A stretch of 64,000 nucleotides of DNA from Natronolimnohabitans innermongolicus JCM 12255 (GCF_000337215.1 NZ_AOHZ01000086.1:7791-71790), one strand, 5' to 3'; shown: positions 43,032 through 51,879, counted from the first letter of the stretch. Translations and numbers: made by a program. The notes: generated by a model from the sequence alone, not told the origin.

Positions 43032-44258
43032 ATGGCGAAATCAGTAGATAGTAGTCCAGGCGTCTCTTTCGGCGTCGATCAGGAGACGGAGCTCATCCTC
43101 CAGAACATCGACGAGTTCATCCAACAGGAAGTCAAGCCGATCGCCGACGAACTCGGCGAGACGCTGACGAATCCCCGACTCGGCCACGAGCCGGACGGTC
43201 GACTGACCGACGAGGTCGTCGAGGCCCAACAGGAGGTTCGACGCAAGAGCGCCGAGGCGGGGTTCTACGCAATGAACATGCCCGAATCGGCTGGCGGTCA
43301 GGACGTCTCCGCGATCACCTGGTACCGAGCCAACAAACGCGTCGCGAAGTCCGACGTTCCGCTGGCGACGAACGTCCTCGCCGGCCCGGAGGGTCCGAAA
43401 CCCCTGCTCGCCCAGGCTGAGGGCGACCAGGTCGAAACATACCTCGAGCCGGCGATGCGCGGCGAGAAGTCGACGGCGTTCGGTCAGACCGAGCCGGGCG
43501 TGGGATCGGACTCGCCGAACATGGAAACTCGCGCCGAGAAGGACGGCGACGAGTGGGTGCTCAACGGGACGAAACAGTGGATCACGAACGCGCCCTACGC
43601 CGACTTTATCCAGGTGTTCGCGCGGACGACGCCACAGGAGGAAGCCGGTAGACACGGCGGCATCACGTGTTTCATCGTCGAGCCCGACGAATACGAGATC
43701 GGCTCGCTGAACAACGCCGTCGGCGCGGAAGGGGTCCAGGCCGAAGTTCACTTCGACGACGTTCGTCTCGCCGAGGACCGCGTGCTCGGCAACGTCGACA
43801 CCGCCTTCTACGACGCCATGTCGTTTCTGGGCCTCGGTCGGGTGGAGATCGGCGCGACGGCGGTCGGCCACGCCGAGTGGCTCCTCGACGAGGCGACGGA
43901 GTACGCCAACAGCCGGGAGGCCTTCGACGAAAACATCGGCAAGTACCAGGCCGTCTCCCACAAGATCGCTCGCGGCCGAGCGAACGCGTTTGCCGCCGAC
44001 ACCGTCGGCCTCAAATGCGCGTGGCTGCTCGACCAGGGCGAGCAAGCGATCGCCGAGTCGTCGATCCTCAAGTGGTTCGCGACGAACACCGTCTGGGAGA
44101 TCGCCGACGACGTCGTCCAGATTCACGGCGCGAACGGACTGGCCGAGGAGAACCCGTACATGAACCACCTCCACCGCGCGCGAATCCAGCGGATCGTCGA
44201 AGGCACCGACGAGATCCAGCTCAACACGATCGCAAAACAGTACGGCGTCGAAACCTGA
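43032..44258 (+). CDS. Acyl-CoA dehydrogenase, canonical EGT type
   Basis: A 408-residue ACAD with FAD motif TEPGVGSDS, substrate-domain motif NGTKQWITNAPYAD and C-terminal catalytic motif RIVEGTDEIQLN. The N-terminal FGVDQETELILQNIDEFI is acidic and helical. Only 8 bp separate its stop from the stop of the convergent ligase, so no gene-specific terminator fits between. Likely a short/medium-chain acyl-CoA oxidising enzyme. Confidence 0.92.
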   Translation: MAKSVDSSPGVSFGVDQETELILQNIDEFIQQEVKPIADELGETLTNPRLGHEPDGRLTDEVVEAQQEVRRKSAEAGFYAMNMPESAGGQDVSAITWYRANKRVAKSDVPLATNVLAGPEGPKPLLAQAEGDQVETYLEPAMRGEKSTAFGQTEPGVGSDSPNMETRAEKDGDEWVLNGTKQWITNAPYADFIQVFARTTPQEEAGRHGGITCFIVEPDEYEIGSLNNAVGAEGVQAEVHFDDVRLAEDRVLGNVDTAFYDAMSFLGLGRVEIGATAVGHAEWLLDEATEYANSREAFDENIGKYQAVSHKIARGRANAFAADTVGLKCAWLLDQGEQAIAESSILKWFATNTVWEIADDVVQIHGANGLAEENPYMNHLHRARIQRIVEGTDEIQLNTIAKQYGVET

Positions 44259-44266
44259 TCTTCCGA

Positions 44267-45844
44267 TCAGGACTCCCAGCCAACCAGTTGGCCCTCCTCC
44301 TGCTCGAGGGGCGATTTGAGCACTTTTCCGGTCGGATTCCGCGGCAGCGACTCGATGAACACGAACTCTCTCGGTTTTTTGTAGTCCGCGAGTCGGTCAC
44401 CGACGTATGCCTGGAGTTCCTCGGCGGACGGCTCCTGGCCGTCGACGGGAACGATCGCCGCCTTGATTCGTTCGCCCCAGGTGTCGTCGGGCGCGCCGAC
44501 GATCGCCACCTCGTCGACGGCCGGATGTTCGTGGAGCGTCTCCTCGATCTCGGCCGGATAGACGTTCTCGCCGCCGGTGATGATCATGTTGTCGGCCCGA
44601 CCGACGAATTCGACGAAGCCGTCTTCGTCCTGGCGAACCAGGTCGCCCGAGACGAAAAAGCCCTCCTCGTCGAACACCTCGTCGGTCTTCTCTGACATCC
44701 CGTGATAGCCATTGAACATCGTCGGGCCGCGGTAGCAGACCTGGCCGATCTCGCCCGGTTCGACCACCTCGCGAGTTTTCGGGTCGATGACCTTGAGCAG
44801 GACGTTGAGAACCGGTTTGCCGACGCTGTCGGGGTGCTCGAGCGCCTGATTCGGCTGGAGGAACGTCGTCGTCGGCGACATCTCGGTCTGGCCGAACGCC
44901 TCCTGTAAGTCGGCGTCGAACGCCTCCGAGATCGTCTCCTTGAGTTCCCGCCCGGACGGTGCGGCGCCGATTCCGAACTCCTCGAACGCCGAGAGGTCGT
45001 ACTCGTCGAAGTCGTCGACCGCCAGCAGCGCTCGCGCCATCATCGGAACGAAGAAGCCGGAGGTCACCGCCTCCTCCTCGATCACGTCCATGACACGGTT
45101 CGGTTCGAACCCGTCCATCAGGACGGTCGTCGCACCCGCGTAGTAGTTGTTGACGAACATCCCGAACGCGGCGATGTGAAACAGCGGCGTCACGATCAGT
45201 CCGCGTCCGTCGACGTTGACGTCGCGTCCCTCGAGGGCCTTCTCGACGATCCCGTTGACAGTCATCTGGATGATGTTGTCGTGGGTGAGCAGACAGCCCT
45301 TCGGATCGCCGGTCGTCCCGGAGGTGTACATCAACATTGCCTCGTCGACCCGAGAAGAGGCGATCTCGACGGAGTTGGTGCCGGACTGCTCGCGGAAGTC
45401 GACGTAATCGTCGGCGTAGTCGGGTCGGTCCGTCCCGTAGAACAGCGTCTCGTCGGGCACCGTCGGTTCGTCGTGGATCTTGTCGACGATCTCCGCAGCG
45501 TGATCGTCGAACAGGAGCAGTTCTGCGTCGGAGTCCTCGAGGACGTACTGTACCTCCTCGGCCTGAAACCGGTGGTTGACCGGGACCGGCAACGCGCCGA
45601 TTCGCATCGCTCCGAGGTACGTCTCGAGCGTCGGGATCGAGTTCGTCGTGTAGACGGCGACCTTGTCGCCGCGTTCGATGCCGCGGTTTTGCAGGCCGTT
45701 CGCAACCTGATTGATCCGCTTGTCGAAGGTGTCGTTCGTGATGGCGGTCCGTCCCCCGTCGACGGGCGTCATCACGATCGCCTCCTTGTCCGGGAACTTG
45801 TACGCGTTCCGCTCGGCGAGCCAGCTAAGGGTTAGTCCTTGCAT
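44267..45844 (-). CDS. AMP-forming acyl-CoA ligase
   Basis: A 525-residue ANL ligase with P-loop MYTSGTTGDPKG, adenylate motif EAFGQTEMS, hinge GRADNMIITGGENV and C-terminal PRNPTGKVLK. It is a clear paralog of the ligase at 29303 (shared FIESLPRNPTGKVLKS-type end). The ATG at 45844 is chosen because MQGLTLSWLAER aligns with the normal N-terminus; a minus-strand TATA-like segment (top strand 45871-45880) is about 30 nt upstream. Substrate unknown. Confidence 0.9.
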   Translation of the reverse strand: MQGLTLSWLAERNAYKFPDKEAIVMTPVDGGRTAITNDTFDKRINQVANGLQNRGIERGDKVAVYTTNSIPTLETYLGAMRIGALPVPVNHRFQAEEVQYVLEDSDAELLLFDDHAAEIVDKIHDEPTVPDETLFYGTDRPDYADDYVDFREQSGTNSVEIASSRVDEAMLMYTSGTTGDPKGCLLTHDNIIQMTVNGIVEKALEGRDVNVDGRGLIVTPLFHIAAFGMFVNNYYAGATTVLMDGFEPNRVMDVIEEEAVTSGFFVPMMARALLAVDDFDEYDLSAFEEFGIGAAPSGRELKETISEAFDADLQEAFGQTEMSPTTTFLQPNQALEHPDSVGKPVLNVLLKVIDPKTREVVEPGEIGQVCYRGPTMFNGYHGMSEKTDEVFDEEGFFVSGDLVRQDEDGFVEFVGRADNMIITGGENVYPAEIEETLHEHPAVDEVAIVGAPDDTWGERIKAAIVPVDGQEPSAEELQAYVGDRLADYKKPREFVFIESLPRNPTGKVLKSPLEQEEGQLVGWES

Positions 45845-46002
45845 GAGAGTTACAACCACACATCCCGCCATAGGTATTACGGTCAACACGTTGTGCCGGT
45901 TCGGCTGACAAACGGCGGACGTGGAACGGCCGATGGACGACGGTCGATGGATGACGACCGATAAACGAGAGCCGACGAACGAAGAACGGCGGATCGCCGG
46001 TA

Positions 46003-46392
46003 TCAGGACCGTTCCTCGCCGCCGCTCGGAACGCGGGACTGTCCTCGTTCACGCTCCTGATACTGGGTTACGCGGGCCTGCTTTCGCTGCTCGCGTTTCC
46101 GACGGGCCTCCCCGTCCATCATGTTCTGGCTCCAGTTGATCCCCGAGTCGGTCTCGAGCGAAACGGCGTCGACGCCCTCTATCGACCCGACGCGATCCTC
46201 GACCTCGTCGATGAAAAACGGGATCTGCATGCAAAACGGCGACGTCAGGTGCATCGAGACGGTAACGTGTCCGTCGTCGATCTCGATCTCGTCGATCAGG
46301 CCCATCGAGACGATGCTGAGGTCGGTTCCGTTCGCGGCGCTACACGGATCGACGATCTCGTCGAGTCGCTCGCGAACGCGGGCTTCGTCCAT
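46003..46392 (-). CDS. MIP18/PaaD-like (DUF59) metal-sulfur cluster protein
   Basis: A 129-residue protein with the MIP18-type plan: VDPCSAANGTDL, then SMGLIDEIEIDDGHVTVSM, then LTSPFCMQIPFF with a Cys that matches the reactive Cys of the family. The C-terminal 30 residues are highly basic and Gln-rich (EARRKREQRKQAR). Such proteins assist Fe-S cluster delivery (SufT, Cia2) or belong to multicomponent oxygenases (PaaD). Its start overlaps the stop of the amidohydrolase by one base, so it may mature that enzyme's metal centre. Confidence 0.72.
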   Translation of the reverse strand: MDEARVRERLDEIVDPCSAANGTDLSIVSMGLIDEIEIDDGHVTVSMHLTSPFCMQIPFFIDEVEDRVGSIEGVDAVSLETDSGINWSQNMMDGEARRKREQRKQARVTQYQERERGQSRVPSGGEERS

Positions 46393-47495
46393 CAGGCCAC
46401 CTCCTCGGCCTCGATGGCGTCCGTGGTCGAGTACGGTTCGGCGAGCCCGTCCTCGCTTCGATGTCGGTCGAACTCGTCGCCGTCGATTCGCGACCGCGCG
46501 TCGTCGATGTCCAGCCCGATGAGTTCGGCGTAGTTCTCGCCGAGTATCTTCCGTTTGTGCTCGTCGGTGAGCCGTGGCAGTTCGCCCATCGTGCTCGTGT
46601 TCTTCCGAACGTCGTCCGGGAACTCGAAGTCGCGAAACGCCTCGAGTTGCGGTCTCGGGTGGACCGACATCGCGCCCGAACTCCAGAACAGCCGATCCAT
46701 CCCGTCCTCGCCGACGAGGCTGATCAGTTCGGCCAGAATCTCCGCGAAGCGGCGCTCGTTGCCGAGCAGGATCGGCGGCACGCCCTCGAGGTTGACGTGG
46801 ACGTTCGGAAACCGCGCGAGCTGCCAGGCGGTCTCCTCGGTGAACGCGAACCCGCCGTGGACGATGCTGAAGTCGAGGTCCGGGAAACTCTCGGCGGCGA
46901 CGTCGACGTCCCGCGGATGGTACGGCCCGCGCGGAACCGGCCCGAACGGGATCGCTTTGTGGATGTCGATGAGGTCGATACCGAGGTCGATCGCTTTCTC
47001 GAACACCGGAAACGCCACGTCGGGGTCGCCCATGCTCCAGCCCTCGTGGTGGTCCGCGCTCCAGTGGGACGGGTAGAGCTTGACCCCGATCGGATCGAAC
47101 GACTCGACCTGTTCCTCGAGCGTTTCCTCCCACTCGTCTCGAAGCGGGTCGACGGCCGCGTACGATCGAAACCGGTCGGGCCAACGATCGACGACGTCGC
47201 CGGCTTTCTCGTTGGCGACCAGCCCGTCGTGAAACGCGTACATCGGGACGGGATGGAACGTCGACATGTCCGTGTAGCTCTCCCGGAACAGCATGTTCGC
47301 CGTCTCCTCGACGCTCCAGTCGCGAACGAACCCCTCGGGCTCGAGGCTGTACTCTTCGGGCATGACGCCGTCGACGGTGCCGTAGAGCATCTCCGTGATC
47401 CCCTCGGCGTGTTGCTCGTTCCGATAGTTCGCCGGTTCCAGGTTGTACGCGTGGGTTACGGCGTCGTAGACGAACGTCTCCTCGAGGTCGATCAT
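46392..47495 (-). CDS. Amidohydrolase-family (ACMSD-like) metal-dependent hydrolase/decarboxylase
   Basis: A 367-residue TIM-barrel protein of the amidohydrolase-2 type. Candidate metal or active-site contexts are DAVTHAYN near the N-terminus (in place of the usual HxH), GVKLYPSHW, DIHKAIPFGP, FSIVHGGFAF and LFWSSGAMSVHP. It has a strong leader with GGAGGAG (top strand 47503-47509) 8 nt before the ATG, a clear Shine-Dalgarno start in contrast to the leaderless genes around it. It is co-translated with the MIP18-like protein. The family hydrolyses or decarboxylates ring-cleavage acids; the substrate here is unknown. Confidence 0.75.
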   Translation of the reverse strand: MIDLEETFVYDAVTHAYNLEPANYRNEQHAEGITEMLYGTVDGVMPEEYSLEPEGFVRDWSVEETANMLFRESYTDMSTFHPVPMYAFHDGLVANEKAGDVVDRWPDRFRSYAAVDPLRDEWEETLEEQVESFDPIGVKLYPSHWSADHHEGWSMGDPDVAFPVFEKAIDLGIDLIDIHKAIPFGPVPRGPYHPRDVDVAAESFPDLDFSIVHGGFAFTEETAWQLARFPNVHVNLEGVPPILLGNERRFAEILAELISLVGEDGMDRLFWSSGAMSVHPRPQLEAFRDFEFPDDVRKNTSTMGELPRLTDEHKRKILGENYAELIGLDIDDARSRIDGDEFDRHRSEDGLAEPYSTTDAIEAEEVA

Positions 47496-47634
47496 GTAGT
47501 CTCTCCTCCGGCGAGTACGGTTCGTCCGCTCGACGGTTCGATCCTTATCATGATGTTAGGTACCATGAGTCACAGTAGACCACTCCTGTCATTAAATAGC
47601 TATTGGAGGGCTGTAATGAATGACCGGTCCGGTA

Positions 47635-47714
47635 TCGTTGCCACTGAACCAGACCACACACTGGTCGCGACGCTGCCTGTCGGTCAGTTGTGCAGTGACG
47701 TTCAGCGGCGGCCA
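47635..47714. mobile_element. Degenerate copy of the 80-bp MITE
   Basis: Aligns without large gaps to the two intact copies: ttgccactgaa at the left, cgacgctg and tcagttgtgcagtgac in the middle, ttcagcggcggcca at the right. The terminal repeats no longer match each other exactly, so this is an older insertion. It lies 19 bp from an intact copy, a hint of repeated insertion at a preferred spot. Boundaries are approximate. Confidence 0.65.
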
Positions 47715-47733
47715 TCTCTGGCAGGGGGGTCTG

Positions 47734-47813
47734 TAGTAGCCACTGAAATGATTTACATACTGATCACAACGCTGTACTGCGATCAGGTGTGCATTGACTT
47801 TCAGTGGCTACTA
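47734..47813. mobile_element. Intact 80-bp MITE with 15-bp terminal inverted repeats
   Basis: The ends tagtagccactgaaa (47734-47748) and tttcagtggctacta (47799-47813) are perfect inverted repeats. The interior shares atttacat/cac, gcgatc and gtgtgcattgac with the copy at 48314. It has no coding capacity. Flanking bases are TG on both sides, which may be the 2-bp target duplication. It must be moved in trans by a transposase not present in the window. Confidence 0.85.
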
Positions 47814-47920
47814 TGACTCGAGTGAGGTGTTTCGACACGCTATCCGATCGGTCCTGACAAACCAGTGATACGTACTGGTGGCCGGTAACCGATAGTCTCC
47901 ACCCCGCTCACCAGACATAG

Positions 47921-47928
47921 ATTTATAT
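47921..47928 (+). promoter_or_regulatory. TATA box of the disrupted binding-protein gene
   Basis: The sequence atttatat is 24-31 nt before the ATG at 47952, supporting that Met rather than the ATG at 47937. The promoter is still intact. Confidence 0.5.
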
Positions 47929-47951
47929 GATAACATATGGTGCCTCTCCCC

Positions 47952-49107
47952 ATGGCTGATATTGACAATCAACAGTCAGTAACGCGGCGACAGCTGCTAG
48001 GAACCGGCGCAGTAGCATGCGGGATTGCGGTGACCGGTTGCGTCGGCGGGAGCGGTGATTCGATCGCCTATATTAGCCGCGGTGGTGCCACGCACGACGC
48101 AGAACGGGAGGTGATGGCCGAGTGGTCCGAGGAGTCCGATATCGAGGTGACACACCAGGAAGTCGCGGACGATACCGAGATGCTCGAACTCATCGACGCG
48201 AACCCCGAGGAGTTCGATTTCACGAACCCCGTCCCCGCAGCGTTTGCCCAGCACAGCCTGTTGTACGACGAGGAACTGTTCACCGAGATCGATTTCGGCG
48301 AAATTCCGAACTATAGTAGTCAGTGAAACGATTTACACACCGATCGCGACGTCGCCCTGCGATCGGGTGTGCATTGACTTTCACTGACTACTATACGACA
48401 ACATCAAGGACTCCTGGCAGGAGGCGCCGTTTCTCCAGGGCCACGACTACGGGGCGTTCTACTACAACAACTCCCAGGGGATCGCGTACAACACCGAACA
48501 CGCGGAGCCGACCTCGTGGGAGGATATCAAAGATCCGGAGCACGAGGGGTAACTCACGCTCCACGACAACGCTCTCGCACGGTTCGCGAACACCTGCGCG
48601 CAACTCGGTCTCGACCCGGGCGAAGCGGCCACCGACGAGGCGTTGTTCGACGAGGTGTTCGACGAGATGGCGGAGCTACACGAGAACGTCTTCACGTACT
48701 GGGTCGCCGGCGACGAGTGGATGCGATTGCTTCGGGAAGAACAGGCACACCTCGTCGAGGGGTGGGGCGGTCGAACTGAAACGCTCATGGAGGACGGAAA
48801 TCCCGTCGATTACGTCATCCTGGAGGAAGGCTGTCTCACCTACGCCACCGGATTCGCAATCGTCGACGAAAGCGACATGAAAGAGGAGGTGTACGACCTG
48901 CTCAACTTCATCTACGAACGAGAGAACGCCGTCAGCCTGTCGCTCGGCCACAACTACCCGGTGCAACTCGAGGGTCCGCCCGAAGAGATCACCGAGCGGT
49001 TCGATTACGTCGAAAGCCCCGACGACGTCGTCTGGTTCAACTGGGAAGAAATCCTCCCGATACAGGACGAAATCGAGGGACGGTTCGATCAGATCAAATC
49101 GTTATAG
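47952..49107 (+). pseudogene. PotD-like Tat lipoprotein binding-protein pseudogene, interrupted by a MITE and a nonsense codon
   Basis: The 5' part encodes Tat motif TRRQLLGTG (11-19), lipobox Cys30 (IAVTGC) and the family block YISRGGATHDAERE. At PNY the coding sequence is interrupted by the 80-bp MITE (48314-48393) plus a TA duplication; 82 extra bp shift the frame and the MITE supplies an early stop. Beyond it the family sequence resumes one frame over (DNIKDSWQEAPFLQGHDYG) and meets a TAA at 48550-48552 where paralogs have Gln (EYEGQ, EYDGQ), a probable C-to-T change. The rest, to 49107, is otherwise well preserved, so both lesions are recent. No functional protein is expected. Confidence 0.9.
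48314..48393. mobile_element. 80-bp MITE inserted in the binding-protein gene
   Basis: Perfect 15-bp inverted ends tagtagtcagtgaaa (48314-48328) and tttcactgactacta (48379-48393), flanked by a TA duplication (48312-48313 and 48394-48395). Removing element plus one TA restores the codons for PNYDN, so the empty site can be reconstructed exactly. TA duplication is typical of IS630/Tc1-mariner-type transposition, a family-level inference. Confidence 0.9.
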
Positions 49108-49216
49108 ATCGCTGTCCTCGAGCGAGCCGCGACGATCAAGAGGACGGCCAGTAGCCACCATCACCGAACGCGAGTTCGCATTCCTTTCCGATACTGTACT
49201 AGCCTGATACACGTTC

Positions 49217-49224
49217 GTTTTATA
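49217..49224 (+). promoter_or_regulatory. TATA box of the ACAD at 49248
   Basis: The element ttttatac is 24-31 nt before the ATG. A ggaag segment just before the ATG could also help initiation if a few leader bases are kept. Confidence 0.6.
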
Positions 49225-49247
49225 CAGTAGCTCGCGAAGGAAGTAGT

Positions 49248-50414
49248 ATGCCCACTCTCGAGACTGACGTCCACGAACTGATCCGCGATTCGGTACGGGA
49301 CCTGGCCGCCGACTTCGATTCGGCCTACTGGCGAGAACACGTCGAGGAGAAACGCTTTCCCCAGGAATACTGGGAGGCACTCGCCGACAACGGCTGGCTC
49401 GGCGTCGCGATCGACGAGGAGTACGGTGGCGAGGGGATGGAGATGCACGAGATGGCGATGGTCATCGAGGAACTGGCACGCGGCGGCGGGCAGGGCGGCA
49501 TCATCTTCATCCTGACGCCCGTTTTCGGCGGGATCAGCATTCAGCGACACGGCACGGACGAGCAGAAATCGACGTATCTTCCCCAGATCGTCGACGGCGA
49601 GATGAAGTTCTGTATGGGGCTGACCGAAGCGAACGCGGGGACGAACACCCTCTCGATCGAGACGTCTGCTTCTCGAGACGGCGACGAGTTCGTCATCCAC
49701 GGGGAGAAGACGTTCATCAGCAGCGTCGAAACCGCAGACGAGATGCTGCTGGTCGCCCGGACGTCGCCGTTCGATCCGTCGAACCCCGTTCACGGCGGCA
49801 CGCTGTTTCTGGTCTCGGATCCGGCCGAGCGCGACGCGATTTCGCTGTCGACGCTCGACACGGCGGTGCCGTGGTTCGAACACCAGTATCAGGTCTCCAT
49901 CGACGGGCTCCGCGTTCACGAAGACGACGTTCTCGGATCGGTCGACGACGGATTCAAACTCATGTTCGACACCCTCAACACCGAACGCATCGCCGGCGCC
50001 GCCAGCGCGCTCGGCGGCGGACTGCGCGCGGTCGACCTCGCGGTCGACTACGCGAACGACCGCGACGTCTTCGGACAGCCCATCGGCTCCCACCAGTCGA
50101 TCCAGCACCCGCTCGCCGAGTCCTACGCCAAACTCACGGCCGCTCGAGAGCTCACCTACAGCGCGGCCGCGAAGTGGGACGCCGGCGAGGACTGCAGTAT
50201 GGAGACCAACGCCGCGAAACTCCTGACGAGCGAGTTCAGCACCGAGGCGGCCTCGAGAGCGATCCAGGCCCACGGCGGGAACGGTTTCACGGAGGAGTAC
50301 GAGGTGTACAAGATCTGGCAGAACTCGCGGCTCACACAGACCGTGCCGGTTTCGAACGAGATGGCGAAAAACCACATCGCGGAGCACCACCTCGGACTCC
50401 CACGGTCGTATTAG
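49248..50414 (+). CDS. Acyl-CoA dehydrogenase, long-chain/isovaleryl type (helix-G glutamate)
   Basis: A 388-residue ACAD. The MCAD-type EGT motif is absent (TQTVPVSNEMAKN near the C-terminus), but a Glu occurs in helix G in LNTERIAGAA, the position of the base in isovaleryl- and long-chain dehydrogenases. The FAD motif is TEANAGTNT. Of the other ACADs it is closest to the one at 62686 (shared SNEMAKN/TQQLVLN-type and HGGNGF/HGGFGV segments). It follows the broken binding protein and precedes a different binding protein by 58 bp. Confidence 0.9.
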   Translation: MPTLETDVHELIRDSVRDLAADFDSAYWREHVEEKRFPQEYWEALADNGWLGVAIDEEYGGEGMEMHEMAMVIEELARGGGQGGIIFILTPVFGGISIQRHGTDEQKSTYLPQIVDGEMKFCMGLTEANAGTNTLSIETSASRDGDEFVIHGEKTFISSVETADEMLLVARTSPFDPSNPVHGGTLFLVSDPAERDAISLSTLDTAVPWFEHQYQVSIDGLRVHEDDVLGSVDDGFKLMFDTLNTERIAGAASALGGGLRAVDLAVDYANDRDVFGQPIGSHQSIQHPLAESYAKLTAARELTYSAAAKWDAGEDCSMETNAAKLLTSEFSTEAASRAIQAHGGNGFTEEYEVYKIWQNSRLTQTVPVSNEMAKNHIAEHHLGLPRSY

Positions 50415-50472
50415 CCCGACACGAGTCACGCAGGAAAACAGTTTTACCTCCTGTCGTGATATCCGATATGGG

Positions 50473-51828
50473 ATGCCAATAGGTACCATTACACGCCGCG
50501 AGGCGCTCGGCGGGCTCGGCGTCGCCGGGGCCGGCCTCGTAGCCGGTTGCGTCGGCGGCTCCGACGACGACGAACTGCACATACTCACCGACCTGTCGAG
50601 CGACGAGTGGCAAGAGTACTGGGAGAACGACCTCATCCCCGGCTACGAGGAGGAGTACGGTCTCCCCGTCGAACACGAGTACACCGGACTCGACGAAGTC
50701 GGGCGACAGCGGCTCGCGACGCTGATGCAGGCGCAGGATCCGCCCGGTATTTTCCACGCGAGCCTCCCGGAGATCGGCGATCTCGTCAACCAGGGACAGC
50801 TCGCGGAAGTCAGCGACGTCCTCGAGGACCTCGAGGAGGAGTGGGGCGAGCCGGTCTTTCGATACCTCCTCGAGCCGGACGACGGCCAGATCGTCAATAT
50901 TCCACACGGACCGTACATCGGGTGTCTGCAGTACCGCGAGGACCTCTACGAGGAACTCGACCTCGAGGTCCCCGAAACGTGGGACGACCTCCTCGAGAAC
51001 GCGCGGGCGATAGACGAGATGGACAACGACGTCCGCGGGTTCGGACTCGCGGCCGGCCCAGAGGGGAAACCCGACGCCGACTTCTCGTGTTGGCTCGCGA
51101 ACGCGGGCGGCAACCGGTTTCGATGGAACGGCGACGACGTCGAGTTAGCCTACGACGAAGACGACGTCCTGGCCGTCTTCGAGTTCCTACAGGAACTCGC
51201 CCAGTACTCGCCCGACCCGTCGAGTCTGGATTACGGGACGACGATCGAGTACTGGGCCAGCGGCCGTCTCGGCCAGTGTATCATGCTCAACGCGTGGGTC
51301 TGTTCGGCGGCCTACAACGCGGGTGCGGAGGAGGTCGCGCTCAACACGAAACAGGAGGTCGTTCCGCACCGGGAGGGCGTCGATCCGGACGTCCGCGGCT
51401 TCGTCACGATGACCGGCGCGCCGGTGCTCGAGGGTGCGACCCACACCGACGGCGCGAAAGACTTCAATCGGTACATGTACGGCCCGGAGCGCCACATCGA
51501 GGTCAGTTTGATGGAGCCGATGCGATTCCTGCCGCCGTACGAATCCATCCTCGAACACGAGGAGTACCGCAGCGCCGACGTGTTCCAGATCGACGACGGC
51601 TACTTCCTCGAGCGCAACGAGTACCTCCTGCAGGAGATCGCACCGCAGGTATCGGATCCGGAGAGCCCGACGACGCCGGAGACGCTCGGCCTGCTGTCGT
51701 TCGACATCGACTCCCAGATGATCAACCGCCTCATCGTCGAAGAGGAGGATCCCGAGGACGTCTACGAGTGGGGGATGGACGAACTCGAACGGCGGTTCGA
51801 GGACGTCAAAGCGGACGCGAACTACTGA
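50473..51828 (+). CDS. Family-1-type extracellular solute-binding lipoprotein (different from the PotD-like set)
   Basis: A 451-residue Tat lipoprotein with signal TRREALGGLG (7-16) and lipobox Cys26 (LVAGC). It is about 90 residues longer than the PotD-like paralogs, and segments such as LIPGYEEEYGLPVEHEYTG, ENARAIDEM and AKDFNRYMYGPE are like family-1 (sugar/glycerol-3-phosphate-type) binding proteins. An AT-rich ttttacc is about 30 nt before the ATG. No permease or ATPase adjoins it. The ligase 82 bp downstream suggests an acid-like ligand. Confidence 0.82.
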   Translation: MPIGTITRREALGGLGVAGAGLVAGCVGGSDDDELHILTDLSSDEWQEYWENDLIPGYEEEYGLPVEHEYTGLDEVGRQRLATLMQAQDPPGIFHASLPEIGDLVNQGQLAEVSDVLEDLEEEWGEPVFRYLLEPDDGQIVNIPHGPYIGCLQYREDLYEELDLEVPETWDDLLENARAIDEMDNDVRGFGLAAGPEGKPDADFSCWLANAGGNRFRWNGDDVELAYDEDDVLAVFEFLQELAQYSPDPSSLDYGTTIEYWASGRLGQCIMLNAWVCSAAYNAGAEEVALNTKQEVVPHREGVDPDVRGFVTMTGAPVLEGATHTDGAKDFNRYMYGPERHIEVSLMEPMRFLPPYESILEHEEYRSADVFQIDDGYFLERNEYLLQEIAPQVSDPESPTTPETLGLLSFDIDSQMINRLIVEEEDPEDVYEWGMDELERRFEDVKADANY

Positions 51829-51879
51829 TTTCCAGCGTCGAGCCCCACTTCGCTGGTCGCGATCGTATCGAACAAAACA

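Noticed and set aside
46003-47184. 393-codon ORF including the MIP18-like protein
   Set aside because: The first 264 codons are Arg-rich noise overlapping the amidohydrolase in another frame; the real start is at 46392.
47496-47816. Plus-strand coding continuation across the MITE region
   Set aside because: The frame is an extension of an antisense shadow and covers two MITE copies; no start signal or protein-like composition.
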